A stretch of 64,000 nt of DNA, from NCBI GenBank assembly GCA_040285825.1, contig JAUPSS010000008.1, positions 744,001 to 808,000 on the forward strand, given 5' to 3'. The notes under the pieces were generated by a model, which was not told the DNA's origin, made no database searches, and saw nothing but the letters and a program-made list of their open reading frames with translations. Below are positions 1 through 10,920 of the stretch, piece by piece (position 1 is the stretch's first letter; each line of letters starts with the position of its first letter). This stretch comes from Eukaryota sp. TZLM1-RC. Lineage: Eukaryota > Metamonada: BaSk clade. The translations under genes were made by a program, and so were the position numbers.

Positions 1-811
1 CAATCCTAATTGCTGGATTTAAGAATATCTGAAAATCTTTCTCAAAAGAATGTGGAAGAAGATGTACATCAACTGGAAATATATTGTCAACCATACCTTC
101 ATCCATGACTAAATTCTCAATTTGACAAGTAAATGGTGTTACAAGACCATAAAAAATTTCTTCACGTTCATTGTTTCTAATATCATGATGCTGACACAAA
201 TTTAAAAACTCATCATCAAGAAGGTCTGAAATATTTTCAAGTACAAGACTTAAAGAACCCAAATAATCTCTATCATCAACTAAAAACATTTTTTTGTGGA
301 AGTTTAAATCTATATGAAATCTAATGAAATTATAGTAGGTAATGGTGTTGCGTACCCACCCAGTTTGTGCATTTTTGCTAACAATTCTTTCCACATCTGT
401 TCTGTCAAAATACACCATAGAGGAACGATTGACATGCTTTTCATAATTTAATTTGAAATTATTCTCAAAATTTACAAACATCACCGGGGCCATGTACTCG
501 GGAGTTCTATTGAACACACCAGTTGGAAATCGTGGAAACAGTTAAGGTCTATTTCTCAATTGATCCACATAACTTAGAGTTTGGTTCAACTTTTGTTGTT
601 CAAAAATAGTCGATAATCTATAATCTCCTTCACCATATACAAGGTCTTCCAAGTCTTGTGGATTTGCACTTCTTAATTTTGAAACTTGTTGTTCATAACA
701 ATCAGCAAAAATAAAACGAATTATGGTCATCAATGATTCGTATAATTTGGCAGAAATACGTGGAAATGACAAATTACGTTCAACGAAGACTGTAAATACA
801 GTTTCAAACAA
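1..811 (-). pseudogene. Unrecognised reading frame, runs off the left edge, one in-frame stop
   Basis: On the minus strand the frame that opens at about 811 reads through 89 codons to a TAA at 542-544. It then stays open in the same frame to base 1 (about 180 further codons). The downstream part contains an ordinary-looking globular sequence (for example EYMAPVMFVNFENNF and NEREEIFYGLVTPF). I recognise no domain. The single TAA could be a nonsense mutation in a decayed gene, or part of an undetected small intron. The 104-aa ORF at 903-1217 (-) lies just upstream and could be an earlier exon of the same gene. Function unknown; confidence that something coding was here is modest. Confidence 0.25.
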
Positions 812-902
812 GATTTATTCGTAATTAAAGTAATATTCGAACAACATGTATTCGTAATTGTTTAGACTTTGAAGCCGTCTCTTTCAGTTTCAGTTTAACC
901 TT

Positions 903-1217
903 TCAATGATTGACCATTGAGTTCACAGCTGCACGAATAGTTTTATAAGATGGTAAAATGAACTTATCTTTCTGAAAGAAGACAATTGGTTTGAGACTTA
1001 GGATGCAATCATGCCCAGAATGAATCAAATTCTTTCGAACTTCATTAGTTGCCCAACAGACAACAGATAAAACATTAGTAAATTGGTCATGAAGTTTAAT
1101 TTTCTTCTCATTTACCATCTTATTCGCAAGATTGCCTAAACTATGTCCATATTGGAAAAAATTGAATTTTTTGACAATGCTGACCATGTAAAATTGTAAA
1201 GAATTGATTACTTTCAA
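903..1217 (-). CDS. Hypothetical 104-aa ORF
   Basis: A short minus-strand ORF that begins with a Met and contains VVCWATNEVRKNLIHSGHDC. No family is recognised. It lies 91 bp upstream of the longer broken frame at 1-811 on the same strand, so it may be the 5' part of that gene. There is nothing else to support it. Confidence 0.2.
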   Translation of the reverse strand: MKVINSLQFYMVSIVKKFNFFQYGHSLGNLANKMVNEKKIKLHDQFTNVLSVVCWATNEVRKNLIHSGHDCILSLKPIVFFQKDKFILPSYKTIRAAVNSMVNH

Positions 1218-2267
1218 GTAGGTCTAAAAATGTTGAATCTTGCTTGGAACTCTATTGTCAAAACTTTTTTGTGCTAAAGTGTTTCTGTAGAAACAATTCA
1301 GTATTTCCTGGATATAGAACTTTTACTTACAAGATGTACTACGGTAATTCTCTAATGTAGAATTCGCTAGGTCAAAATATCAAAATGTTGTCTCAAATAC
1401 AGAAACATTCTAGAACTATACATAAAATATATATAAAATGTTCGAAATCCAGGATAAAATATTCCGATCTTCAATCAAAATTTTACATTCATTGTACAAT
1501 ACACAAATTGTATCCATTGGAAGAATTTGATTGGAATTTTGCCCATTTACTCTATTTTTTAATATTTATTGTCAATACCCTATATCTTCCAGGTGAATTT
1601 GAAAACGTTTTTGAACTGATAGGTCCAAGAACTAATACGGATTTCAAATTATTTTTGACGAAATATTGCGTTCTTCGTATCTGAACAGATGTTGAAGATG
1701 ACTTTGATGCAATAACGGTGAATCTCTATGAAGGTGTTGCATCATTTAAAAAGACGTGGAAAATTCAGGTGTGTTTATGTTTAGTTTAGTTAGTGTAAAT
1801 ATTCTTTAAAAGTTGATATAGACATGACCAACAACAGTCAATTGCAGAAGACACAAAAAAATGTGAAAAGCCCAGACTGGTGGTCACACGTAATTATCAA
1901 TTCATTTCTAGTTTCCAAAGACAAGTTTAGGTTTGTGTGAAATTGCCAGACAGATTTAAAGGTCAAAATCTAAATTCAATTGTGCAATCATCGTGATCAT
2001 TTATTCTCACACAAAAAACTGGGACGAAAAGACAAATTCAAGTAATAAAGGTTTGCAATAATAACACTAATCATGACAGATTAAACCATATAACCTGCTT
2101 TTCTTTTATTCCTGAAACTCCAAGTCCTATCAGAACGAGCTCCCTACTTCAAGCTATTGATTGGCTGTTTGTGTATTGTTTCGGAAAACAGCACATGCTT
2201 TCATCAAACCACTTACTGTATCCCCACTCATCACAGCAGCCATAATATACTCATATATATCTAGAAA
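1218..2267. other. Intergenic stretch upstream of the PKD2-like gene
   Basis: This contains only a 99-aa plus-strand ORF (1385-1684) whose frame continues past a TGA for about 35 more codons. I see no recognisable domain, repeat or RNA gene. The last 200 bases would hold the promoter of the channel gene at 2268. Confidence 0.3.
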
Positions 2268-4346
2268 ATGAACGATTTTGAGAGTGCAGGACAGAAACAG
2301 CATTCTATTTTGCTTTCAAACAAATTCCATTTCTGGTTGACATTAAAGGTCATGATGCCTTTGAAGTCAACATCAAACCTACCCCTCTCAGATGATCTTT
2401 GCGTCGACATACCAGACTGCCAACCTAGCCAACAGTCCGTCCGTATTGTCAGTGATTTCTTTTTTTATTTGATATTCCTAACTCTTTTCTCAATAGCTTT
2501 TCATCTTCAACGTCCCACTTCTGAAGCGTTTTTCTTTGCTGAAGGACTCAAAAAAATCCTTGTTTCTGATGACATTGATTTCAATTACCATCCTTTACCC
2601 AAAACATTCCAGGACCTAGATCATACTGCTGACGTATGGAATTACATAAAAGGGGTGTTAATGAATCATTTGTTGAGGGAATATGATTACAACAGCCACC
2701 CCCTCCCTTCTGATCATGCCCTTATCTATGTTCTTCGCTACAATAGACTTTTGGGGGAGATACGCTTTCGAACCAAAAGAGTCTCTCGTGACTCTTGTTC
2801 TGTTCCCAGGGCGTTCTCTTCCATGATCGACCACTGCTTTGATGATCTCAACAATGATAATGAAGAAGTTAAACCTTACGGACCAAATAATGTCTGGCAA
2901 TGGCAAAGTTCTCGTGAATTGAAAGGTTATACTTTCTTGGGCCACCACAATAGGTATTCTGGCAGTGGCTATGTGGTTGATCTCCCTTTAAACAGGACCC
3001 TAGCTTTAGATCTGGTAGATTTTCTAAAAGAATCAGCATTTATTGACCTTCAAACTAGAGTTTTGTTTATTGATTTTACCCTTTATAATAGCGCTTTAAA
3101 TTTGTTCAACATTGTTAGATTAACAATTGAAATGCCTGCGGGAGGTGGTACCTTTACAATGTCAACATTTCGAACAATCAAGCTATTCAATTACTTAAGA
3201 GGAGAGGACTTTGTGAGACTTTTCTTTGAAATTCTTGTTGTAATATCGAATTGTGTTTCATTTATATTATTAATTAAAAAAAATTTCAAATCAAAATTAA
3301 ATCAAAGCTTTTTAAAGGATTTTTTTCAACGTCCTTTCTGGTTTTATTTAGACCTAACCATAACATTATCCATTTTCCTCATTTTGTTCCTCCGTCTCTA
3401 TTCTTTCCTTGTAATCAGAAGCACTAGGGACGAGGTCGATGGATATTCGGCTTCTTCCTCTCCTGTTTACACCTCTGTGGCCTTTGTCATGAACCAAGAA
3501 CAGAACCTTTTATCTGTAATTGCATTTTTAATGTGGTATAATGTTTTTAAATTTCTTGAACTGTCAAATAGACTTTCTTTTTTAACAAGAGTACTCAAAG
3601 CATCGGCCAAAGATATCTTTGGATTCTCAGTTATCTTCCTTATTTTAATCATTGGCTATTCTTTTTGCGGTCGACTCGCCTTTGGAATTGATGTGTTTGA
3701 ATACCGTTCCCTTCCCCATGCTTGCTTGGCGCTCTTCAGGATGATGGTGGGTGATTTCAACTATGAAGATTTATGGAATGCTAACAGAGTTATTGCTCCC
3801 ATTTTCTTAGTTTCTTTCACTTTGTTGATTTATTTCATTTTGCTCAACATGTTCTTGGCTATCATCAACGACACTTTTACGGTCATTAGGCAAAAAGAGT
3901 CCCCTACAGCGACAGATCCTCTGTTTTCTGCTGTTGACGCCATGACGAGGTCGTTTAGAAGAAGATTTAATCCTTTTGGAAGGAGTACCAAGTTGGACTT
4001 ACCAAAAGTAATTTCGTCTCCATTAAGGAGGGAGTTGGTTGATTGTCAGCAGTTGAGTCACTATTTAGCATCAAGAGGTGAATTAAAGTCTTTGGTCTTT
4101 GGTTCAACGCCTATTCCCACTATCTTGGCATATTTTGATAGTGATGGTGATGGACTGCTGACGATGGATGAATTTAATGCTATAAAGACTAGAATTGAGA
4201 ATGAGAAAGTTAAGCAAGATGAAATCAACATGTTTAAGGAATGGCAAAGGACTCAATTCCAAAAGTACAAGGTTGGGGATGGGGTTGATGCGAGACTTGA
4301 GCGTATAGAAAAAATGTTGATGAACATTAGTCAACATTTACGTTAA
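2268..4346 (+). CDS. PKD2: Polycystin-2 / TRPP-type cation channel
   Basis: A 692-aa protein with the full TRPP order. TM1 lies at about residues 62-80. A long extracytosolic polycystin (TOP) domain follows at about 85-305, with the family hallmarks RLLGEIRF, YSGSGYVVDL and VRLTIEMPAGGG. Then come segments S2-S6 with LFKFLELSNRLSF, a pore region around FRMMVGDFNYEDLWNANR, and the very conserved S6 string FILLNMFLAIINDTF. The cytosolic tail has one canonical EF-hand loop (D624-S-D-G-D-G...E635) and a short C-terminal coiled-coil-like stretch. The length is close to the core of animal PKD2 without its long tails. The family forms tetrameric non-selective cation channels of cilia, ER or plasma membrane, tuned by calcium. 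No intron is needed to read it. An X-family LINE was inserted 88 bp after its stop codon. Confidence 0.93.
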   Translation: MNDFESAGQKQHSILLSNKFHFWLTLKVMMPLKSTSNLPLSDDLCVDIPDCQPSQQSVRIVSDFFFYLIFLTLFSIAFHLQRPTSEAFFFAEGLKKILVSDDIDFNYHPLPKTFQDLDHTADVWNYIKGVLMNHLLREYDYNSHPLPSDHALIYVLRYNRLLGEIRFRTKRVSRDSCSVPRAFSSMIDHCFDDLNNDNEEVKPYGPNNVWQWQSSRELKGYTFLGHHNRYSGSGYVVDLPLNRTLALDLVDFLKESAFIDLQTRVLFIDFTLYNSALNLFNIVRLTIEMPAGGGTFTMSTFRTIKLFNYLRGEDFVRLFFEILVVISNCVSFILLIKKNFKSKLNQSFLKDFFQRPFWFYLDLTITLSIFLILFLRLYSFLVIRSTRDEVDGYSASSSPVYTSVAFVMNQEQNLLSVIAFLMWYNVFKFLELSNRLSFLTRVLKASAKDIFGFSVIFLILIIGYSFCGRLAFGIDVFEYRSLPHACLALFRMMVGDFNYEDLWNANRVIAPIFLVSFTLLIYFILLNMFLAIINDTFTVIRQKESPTATDPLFSAVDAMTRSFRRRFNPFGRSTKLDLPKVISSPLRRELVDCQQLSHYLASRGELKSLVFGSTPIPTILAYFDSDGDGLLTMDEFNAIKTRIENEKVKQDEINMFKEWQRTQFQKYKVGDGVDARLERIEKMLMNISQHLR

Positions 4347-4434
4347 TTTTTTGTTTTTTTCAGTTTCTTTAAACTTTAAAATTGTTTCTTGTAAATATCT
4401 TTATTTGATCAATTTTGATTTCTTTGTTGTTCTT

Positions 4435-6402
4435 ATGACATTGGATTTTAGTAATGTATCCAATTCACTCAGTCGTTGCAGTATTCATGGTGCTTCGTTG
4501 CAATATCCGCCGGAATTAATGCCGTATTTTCAATCAACATATAGTACAAATTCTAATTTACATTTTGCTAATTCCATTTTGAGTTCATCAAGTGGTGTAA
4601 AGCAAGGAGATCCGTTAGGACCTCTTTTGTTTTGTTTGACCATTCATCCTATTTTACTGCAAATTCAAGAGATGTTTCCGTCGCTAAAAATGATTGCATA
4701 TATGGATGATGTTGTTCTTATAAGTGATTTAAATTTTTTGGAAAAAGCAACTGTATGTTTTAAAGAATTATTTACCAAAATTGTGCTCCGACTTAATTTA
4801 CTTAAATGTGTTTTGTTATCGAATTCTCCAGTTTCCACAATAGTTGATGGTATCGAAATTCAAGCCAAATTATACTCAATTGATGCTATTCGTCATTTGG
4901 GTTCATTTTTAGGAAATAATGATGAAATTACCAAAACAAATTGTTTGAAAAGTTGAACTCAATTTTTGATAAAATTAACCAGATGATGACTTTAGATGTA
5001 CAGAAACAAATCAAATCTACCATTATAACACTGTGTTTTGGTTCCAATTTCAATCATATATTTCGATCTACAAATCCTCTCGTCACTAGGCCTTTGGCTC
5101 AGAAATTTAATGAGTTACGTGCAAAAGTTTTGTCACAATTACTGGGATGTAAAATGTTCCAAATTCCAGACCATGCTTATCTTAGGTTACATTATGGCGG
5201 TTTAGGTTGGACGAAGACTTCTATTCCTACTTCGTGTGCTTTTATTGGTGGATGCAGAAATGCAATATTTGAGTTTTCTGAAAGATTTGCAGATTGGGAA
5301 GATTTATTAATGACAAAGCAAAGTTCCACTGTTTTTGCATTAAATGATGAAATTTCGAAAATTGATGTAAAAAAATAAAATTGATGCTTTCCCCAATCAT
5401 TCAATGGCAATATTCCAGAAAAGATTTTTTTAAATTTAAAATACACTCTTCGAGCATTACAGAAACGATTGACTGGAATGTATGAAAATGATCTTTATAA
5501 TAACATATGCAGCTCGGCTGTTATAAATCAAGATCTTCACTCATTGTTATTGGAAAAGGGTGTTTGTGAAAATAAGTCATCAGATTCTTCACTTTTTGTA
5601 ACCATTGTACCACAAAGATTTGGATTGTGTGCCACTAATGAAGCATTTGTAACAAAAATGAGATTATATTTGAATATCCCCATTAATCAATTATTATCAA
5701 AAGGAAAATGTATTTGTTCGAATTTACCTCAACTCACTTCGCTCCTTGCTCTGAATTGTTCTAAATTGATAACTAATCGTTCTTCATTACATGGTGCTGC
5801 TATAGACACTGTTTTCAATATGGCACAAACTGCAAGAATATCGTGTATCAAAGAGCCTCTGCTGAAGGAAACACTTTCACTGAATAAGTTTGGTTCTGAT
5901 GATAGAGGTGATGTATACTGTGATTGAATTGACAATTCTGATGCTATTGTTGACTTTGTCTCATGTAATGTTGCAAATGATACTTTGGTTCACAAAAGAA
6001 AACTTAATCCTGTGAGTGCTCTTGATTTCAAAGCAAAAGAAAAACATAGAAAATATGATAAATATATTGAAGAAGCTAATGCTGGTAGAAATACACAACT
6101 AGTTTTCATTGCTTTCCCGTTTTCGGTAAACGGAAGATTATCAGTAGAAGCAGAAACTTTTTGGAATGACTGCCAAAAAATGGTTCAAGAAAAAATAATG
6201 AAAAGATTTGATATTCTTTTATGGCGCTTTCGGATTCAATTTGCCATTATTAATAGGTTACCTCGGTTTTTCCATCGAATAAGAGGAGCTTTAGCTAGAA
6301 AGCAAGCAGATCAAGATTTTGTAGAGGAAATCTTGGATCAATGATATTCGTCCCATTAGTTATGAATTAATTTAATTAAGTGTGCATGTTCAATAAATGT
6401 TA
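4435..6402 (+). mobile_element. Non-LTR retrotransposon, subfamily X, 5'-truncated copy (X1)
   Basis: This is a LINE copy starting inside the RT domain (LDFSNVSNS is the degraded D-F-x-N-A-F-N box). It carries SGVKQGDPLGP and the catalytic YMDD, then the thumb. A C-x-C...C finger follows (CICSN, with the H lost in this copy). The C-terminal domain with SDDRGDVYCDW and VDFVSC is the restriction-like endonuclease region of R2/Genie-type elements. The reading frame is broken near 4940, 5376, 5927 and elsewhere. It is flanked by a 12-bp direct repeat TTTGTTGTTCTT (4423-4434 and 6403-6414), read as the target-site duplication. The 3' end is the X-family tail ending in CAATAAATG. It is inserted downstream of the PKD2-like gene. 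Confidence 0.88.
4438..6344 (+). pseudogene. Broken RT-endonuclease polyprotein of LINE copy X1
   Basis: Four overlapping or adjacent open segments (4351-4956, 4941-5378, 5469-5927, 5985-6344) together give RT palm, thumb, CCHC region and endonuclease. Segment 1 has the RT box SGVKQGDPLGP and the YMDD active site. The break after IDVKK near 5376 is an A-run frameshift that is shared with copy X5 at 51.8 kb. A TGA replaces the W codon in the endonuclease region (YCDW in the other copies). It cannot encode an active protein. Confidence 0.82.
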
Positions 6403-6806
6403 TTTGTTGTTCTTTCAAAAATGTGGTTCGAACCATGAAAGTAATTACCTTAGGAATTTCTGGTAGAATAACAACCATTACCACATAATATCATCTTGAC
6501 CAAGGAACATTTAATTTTTCCCATCTAGGAAGTTTGAGCATTTTAAAGCGGATTTTCATTTTTTTAGCTTTAACACAGAATATTATTTGGAAAACATTTG
6601 ACTACTTTGTATTCGTAGTAGACAATCAAAATTACTATTGAACTTTCATGCTTAACTAATAACTAATGAGAATAAATTCATTGAATAAACCCATATTTCC
6701 TCTGTCAAAAACTGATCTGGTTGTTTTCTCTCTACAGAAGTCCTGAATCGAATATATACTAGTGGTAATCTATCAATTAGTTGAACTGGAGAGCGCCATA
6801 AAAAGA

Positions 6807-6861
6807 GAGACTGACTAAATCCGAAACTAGTTACAAAATTGACTGATACAAAATCAATCTC
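6807..6861. repeat. Left terminal inverted repeat of MULE1
   Basis: A 55-bp TIR. It matches the reverse complement of 7664-7719 with only a substitution and a 1-bp indel. It starts GAGACTGACTAAATCC. Confidence 0.88.
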
Positions 6862-6927
6862 CTCACTTGTTCTTTGATGACTTCAGTCAAATCCAAATGT
6901 TCTTGATACTGGATAATAAACACCATT

Positions 6928-7631
6928 TTATTGTTGACTACTGATGACTGTCTCTCTTACATGCTCAAACAACAATGGGTCTCTCCTTTGTCTAATTTGT
7001 TTATTCTTTGATGCTGGTGGTCTACCTCTGGTGCGCTTTGTTGCAACAACAGGTGGTTGTGGACCTTTCAAGCCAATATCTAGAAGTTCTTTGAGCTTTG
7101 GAAGAATCATCACCTTGCTGGTTTCTGAAAGCATATGCAGTTCATTCAACACCACATCATATTCTGACTGCTCTTGTGATTCTTCCTCAACATTCTGTTG
7201 CTCGGAATTACAAAATATCAGTGTAATTCCTCCATATGTTGCTGGGCCCACCAGAGCCGATATCCAGAATATCCTGATAGGTTAGGGAGTTTCGGATGGT
7301 TATGTGTTCCGTCACTACTTTTGACCTTCCAAATGCTGTTTTCCATTGATAAATAAACTCTGAACATACAATCTTGCTTTATTGACCTAGAATAGTCTAC
7401 AACATCATGAGTTTCTGTTGAGATTTCATCAAGGACCGAATCAACTTCACTAGAAAACTGACCTTGGGTACAATGGAGGTAAGTGAAGATATCACTGGTA
7501 GAGGCAGAGATGTAGAGGACGAAGCCTTCTCGGAAACCCCACACTTTAATAGCATTGATAAGGGAATCACGACAGGTGGAGGAGAGTAGGGGTGCAGGAG
7601 TTGTTTCTAACAGTGAGGGATGTGACGTCAT
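6928..7631 (-). pseudogene. FAR1-like (WRKY-GCM1 fold) DNA-binding protein of MULE1
   Basis: Two overlapping minus-strand frames. The first (7631-7218, 137 aa) has the FAR1 layout: AIKVWGFREGFVLYIS, a cysteine (LHCTQG), then IKQDCMFRVYL and the terminal H-x-H (GTHNHPKL). The second (7251-6928, 107 aa) continues with an AT-hook-like and arginine-rich tail (KRTRGRPPASKNK, then QRRDPLLFEH), as seen downstream in MULE-linked proteins. A one-base frameshift or a small undetected intron separates them. In known families this domain binds the element's own termini. No transposase catalytic domain follows. It lies wholly between the TIRs. Confidence 0.7.
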
Positions 7632-7663
7632 GTGTTGGTATACAGAAGTGGAAACAGTGCAGC

Positions 7664-7719
7664 GAGATTGATTTTGTATCTAGTCAATTTTGTAACTAGT
7701 TTTGGATTTAGTCAGTCTC
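7664..7719. repeat. Right terminal inverted repeat of MULE1
   Basis: A 56-bp TIR ending GGATTTAGTCAGTCTC, the inverted partner of 6807-6861. It is followed directly by the TSD copy TAAAAAGA. Confidence 0.88.
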
Positions 7720-8000
7720 TAAAAAGATGTCAAATTTTTTCATTGTTTTTTTGAGCCAATTTTTGGAAATCATACAAAAAAATTTATGCTTCTACTGATA
7801 GTCTTTCGTTATATAAAGGTAAAGCAATAAAGACAGTTTTGTTTATTTGTATCAGCGATAGCTTCATCAATACATTTACCTATTGTCTAGGGTTTTTTGT
7901 TTTGAATTCAAGTAACAACAAAATCAACAACGTCTTCAGAGTTATCAATCCTAACACAAACAATATTACCTCTATTACTAGCACCAAGCTGGTGCAGAAC

Positions 8001-8569
8001 CAAAATTGACCATATTTGCTCAATTTCTAAGTAACTATATTATTTTGCGTAATTTTTGTACTTCCATTTTAAATCTTACCATGTTTGAGGGAAACAAAAG
8101 AAAACAATTCAGGAAATGTTGAAGGGCTTTAAGAGGGATTTAAAGCCATGGTTCTAACATTAATTGACTGAATCTCAAATTAAAGTCAACATCAAAGACC
8201 AAAAATAGACTACTGTTTTGGTCTCAAACTCATAATTTACGTTCGTACACGTGTCTAAGACTAACTTCTTAAGTTTACACTTAAAAAATCAATACGATAC
8301 GGTACTGACAATTGAAATAGAAATTGGAACAAATTTGATGTTTCTGCCTCTTGCTCCATTCAGATGTTGTAGAATGGCTTCGTATTTTGATTTCTTGGAA
8401 AGCTTTGCAACTTTGAGTAAATGTCGAATGTCAGAATTGGAATTGTTTTCCACATAGATACGGCATTTTAGATGATCAAAAGTGATCATTGAAGGTCTAG
8501 CAGCTTTATTTTACGGTCTAAAGGAAATTACACGCTATACTTCAACTTCAAAAACGGGTTGTATCTCCA
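8001..8569. other. Stretch without a recognisable gene
   Basis: There are only two short opposing ORFs (8251-8457 + and 8289-8489 -), and neither shows a known domain. The sequence is AT-rich and lies between the X2 relic and the Y-family LINE. Confidence 0.3.
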
Positions 8570-10920
8570 TTAACTGCTAGATTCGGGAGACATAAAATTG
8601 TTCAGTGCCTCTTTGTATGGATGAAGTTTATCCAACTCAGTGACAGTTTCAGAAATGTCAGGAATCATATTTTGGTTATTCAATGAGGCCATAACAAAAC
8701 TCGCTTTACCATCTAGAAAAAATCTTTCGAATTTCGTGCAAATAGGTGAAATAGAAGTACTTCGTGGTTTTTGTTGTTGATATTCTGCTCCTGGGCTGTC
8801 TTTGTTAAATTTTGATATGATCAAATCAGCTGTTGGACAGTGTCCTGAAATTGCTGATGATCTTGTTCTTTTTTTTAACAATCTTCTTACGTTAAAAATT
8901 AAAGTCCCTTTTGAGATGACCAGTGCTCGCTTAATTGCCCTCAAAAAAAGACAATCCAAAATCCGTCCAATTGCAATTGGAGAATCGTTTTCAAGAATTC
9001 TTGCGTCTCTTGTTTTTAATAGAATTATGAAAAAAGCCAAAGAATTTTTCAGTCCATTTCAATTTGGAATCAAGACAATTGGTCTATGAAAACTTTGACC
9101 TGCTTTCGTCTTCAGGTGTTAAACAAGGTGATCCATTTGGTCCTTTTTTCTTTTGTCTGGCAATTCATCCATTAATGGGCGAATTGAAAGAAAAATTCCC
9201 AGAAATAGATATTGCAGCATATATGGATGACATTTCTGTAATTGCTCCTATTACAATTCTGAAACAAATAGCAACTTTTATTCAACAGCGTTATGAAGAT
9301 ATTGGTCTCTCATTGAATATCTCCAAATGTTTGATTACTGGCCATGAACCAATTGATTTTTTCATTAATGATGTCAATGTCCCCTTTATCAATTATGATC
9401 AGTCTGGTTTTCGTTTTTTGGGTTGTTATCTCGGAAATATTGATGAAGTCAAAGGCCAACTTTCGACTCCGTTGACTCAATTTGGAAATGAATTAGAATC
9501 AATAGAAACATTAAATATTGAGAAACATTTGAAATCCTTTTTCCCAAAAATCTGTTATTCTGGAAAATTTACTCATATTTTGAGAGCAACATCACCATCG
9601 ATTTCTTTGGAGTTTTGTCGAATTTTTGATGAACAAAGAACCAATTTTTTAGCAAAATTATTGGAAATTGATGCATCTCAGTTACGAAGCCACATTTTTT
9701 GTGGTACAAATTTTGGTGGTGTTGATTTTCATAAATCAAGCTACCTTTGTAAAGCTGCCTTTATTGGAGGTGGTAAAAATTTTATTTATGAATTTGTGAA
9801 TCGTTTTCCTGAAAAAATTGATGTCATTGAAAAATGTGGCAGCTCTTATCTTATTTCTTTGCAACAGGAATTGAAACTCTTTCACCCAATTTTTGGTCTA
9901 AATGTTTCCCCTCTGATATTGTGGAACTTCCATTCTTCAAGAAATCAAGAAGCTTGCTCTCCTTACCACTGACTTTTGCAAAATTGCAGAAAAAAATCTT
10001 GAAAGTTTTAGAAAACATGGATTATATTGTACGTTTTAGCTTGGCTAAAGAAAAAAATCCCGTTTTGCAGACTTTTTGATTGATCTTGAAGACAGTTGCT
10101 CAAGTTGCCTAATCTCCCAAATTCCCAACATTTATGGCCTTCTACTTAATGATCACCAATGGACCACTGCAATGAGAATGAGATGTTTTCTATGGCCTTG
10201 TTCATTACCAAATGATTCAATTTGTCGCTGCAAGAGTGTTGTTACGCTTTCCCATATTTTAAACTGTAAGTATTTTATAACTTATCGCTCAATTGTTCAT
10301 GACTCAGTTCGTGATCAATTATATGCCATGTGCAAAAGTTTCAATATAGAGGCATTTATTGAGCCATTAGTACGTAAGCTGTCTTCACATCAAACTGATG
10401 ATTCCTTTGGTAAAAGAAGGGCAGATTTAGTAGCTCCAGGGATCGATGGTGTTCTCAATGTTGTAGACGTTGTCTCAGTTTATGTTTGCAAAAATTCTGC
10501 TGCTCGTTTAGTATATTCCGCTGATTCGCTGTTATCTAACCCCAAAAAAAAGAAGATAAAAAAATATGAACCTTTGGCACAGTTAGGTAGAGTGGAACAT
10601 GTGAAATATCAGTTTGTGCCGTTTGCAATTTCTCTTTTTGGCAATATTGGACCTTCAGGGTTGCACTTTTTGGAAAATTTGAAAAAAGTGTTACTAAATA
10701 GGTCTAGTAAAACAATGAATTCCACTTTCTGGTTAAATAGAATTGTTTTTTGCATTTTCAAGTCTATTCCAACAATGATTTCAAAGGCACTTTTAGCTAT
10801 TGGTGTAGAATATGAACATAATGCTGTGAGTAGGATTAATAATAGTGAAGCTTGATTGGAGGATATTGAATTCTAGATAGATTTTTCTTATTTCAATAAA
10901 ATTTCAGTTAAAAAAATATT
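8570..10920 (+). mobile_element. Non-LTR retrotransposon, subfamily Y, with inverted 5' end (Y1)
   Basis: From about 8787 the plus strand encodes RT fingers (KIRPIAIGES, SPFQFGI) and then jumps to SSSGVKQGDPFGP, so the D-box region is deleted. The YMDD box, thumb, CCHC finger (CRCKSVVTLSHILNC) and endonuclease (GKRRADLVAPGIDG...VVDVVSV) follow. The segment 8570-8787 reads as element sequence only on the minus strand (DGKASFVMASLNNQN, TELDKLHP), which corresponds to the part that should precede the fingers. This gives a 5' inversion. The 3' end is an A-rich tail (CAGTTAAAAAAA) near 10918. Frames break near 9089, 9900 and 10076. Confidence 0.82.
8802..10855 (+). pseudogene. RT / CCHC / REL endonuclease polyprotein of Y1 (frameshifted)
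   Basis: This is read in four segments: 8802-9089 (fingers), 9064-9972 (palm with AYMDD, thumb, FGGVDFHKSSYLCKAAFIGG), 9834-10079 (connector ending with SLAKEKNPV) and 10076-10855 (CCHC finger, MCKS motif, endonuclease). The third and fourth segments are separated by a single frame change. The endonuclease core has the R-x-D...G...VDVV spacing of restriction-like endonucleases found in R2, NeSL and Genie-type LINEs. It ends at a TGA after SEA. Inactive as it stands. Confidence 0.8.

Larger units (their letters stand above)
6807..7719. mobile_element. MULE-type DNA transposon with TIRs and 8-bp TSD (MULE1)
   Basis: This 913-bp element is bounded by long, near-perfect terminal inverted repeats that begin GAGACTGACTAAATCC. 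It is flanked by the 8-bp direct repeat TAAAAAGA (6799-6806 and 7720-7727). The only coding content is a FAR1/WRKY-GCM1-like DNA-binding domain plus an AT-hook-like tail on the minus strand; no transposase core is present, so it is non-autonomous. Long TIRs, 8-11 bp TSDs and FAR1 domains are the signature of Mutator-like elements. Deleting the element and one TSD joins the two halves of an X-family LINE in register with the other copies. Confidence 0.85.
6620..8000 (-). mobile_element. X-family LINE 3' relic (X2), split by a MULE
   Basis: The minus strand of 6620-6806 and 7728 to about 8000 aligns with the 3' part of the other X copies. Shared strings include GAGCGCCATAAAAA and the stretch encoding the EILDQ/EILV end. 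The middle (6807-7719) is not LINE but a DNA transposon with inverted repeats. An internal deletion has removed the stretch that encodes LNPVSALDFKAK in other copies. The relic is old and heavily mutated; no frame survives. Confidence 0.7.
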
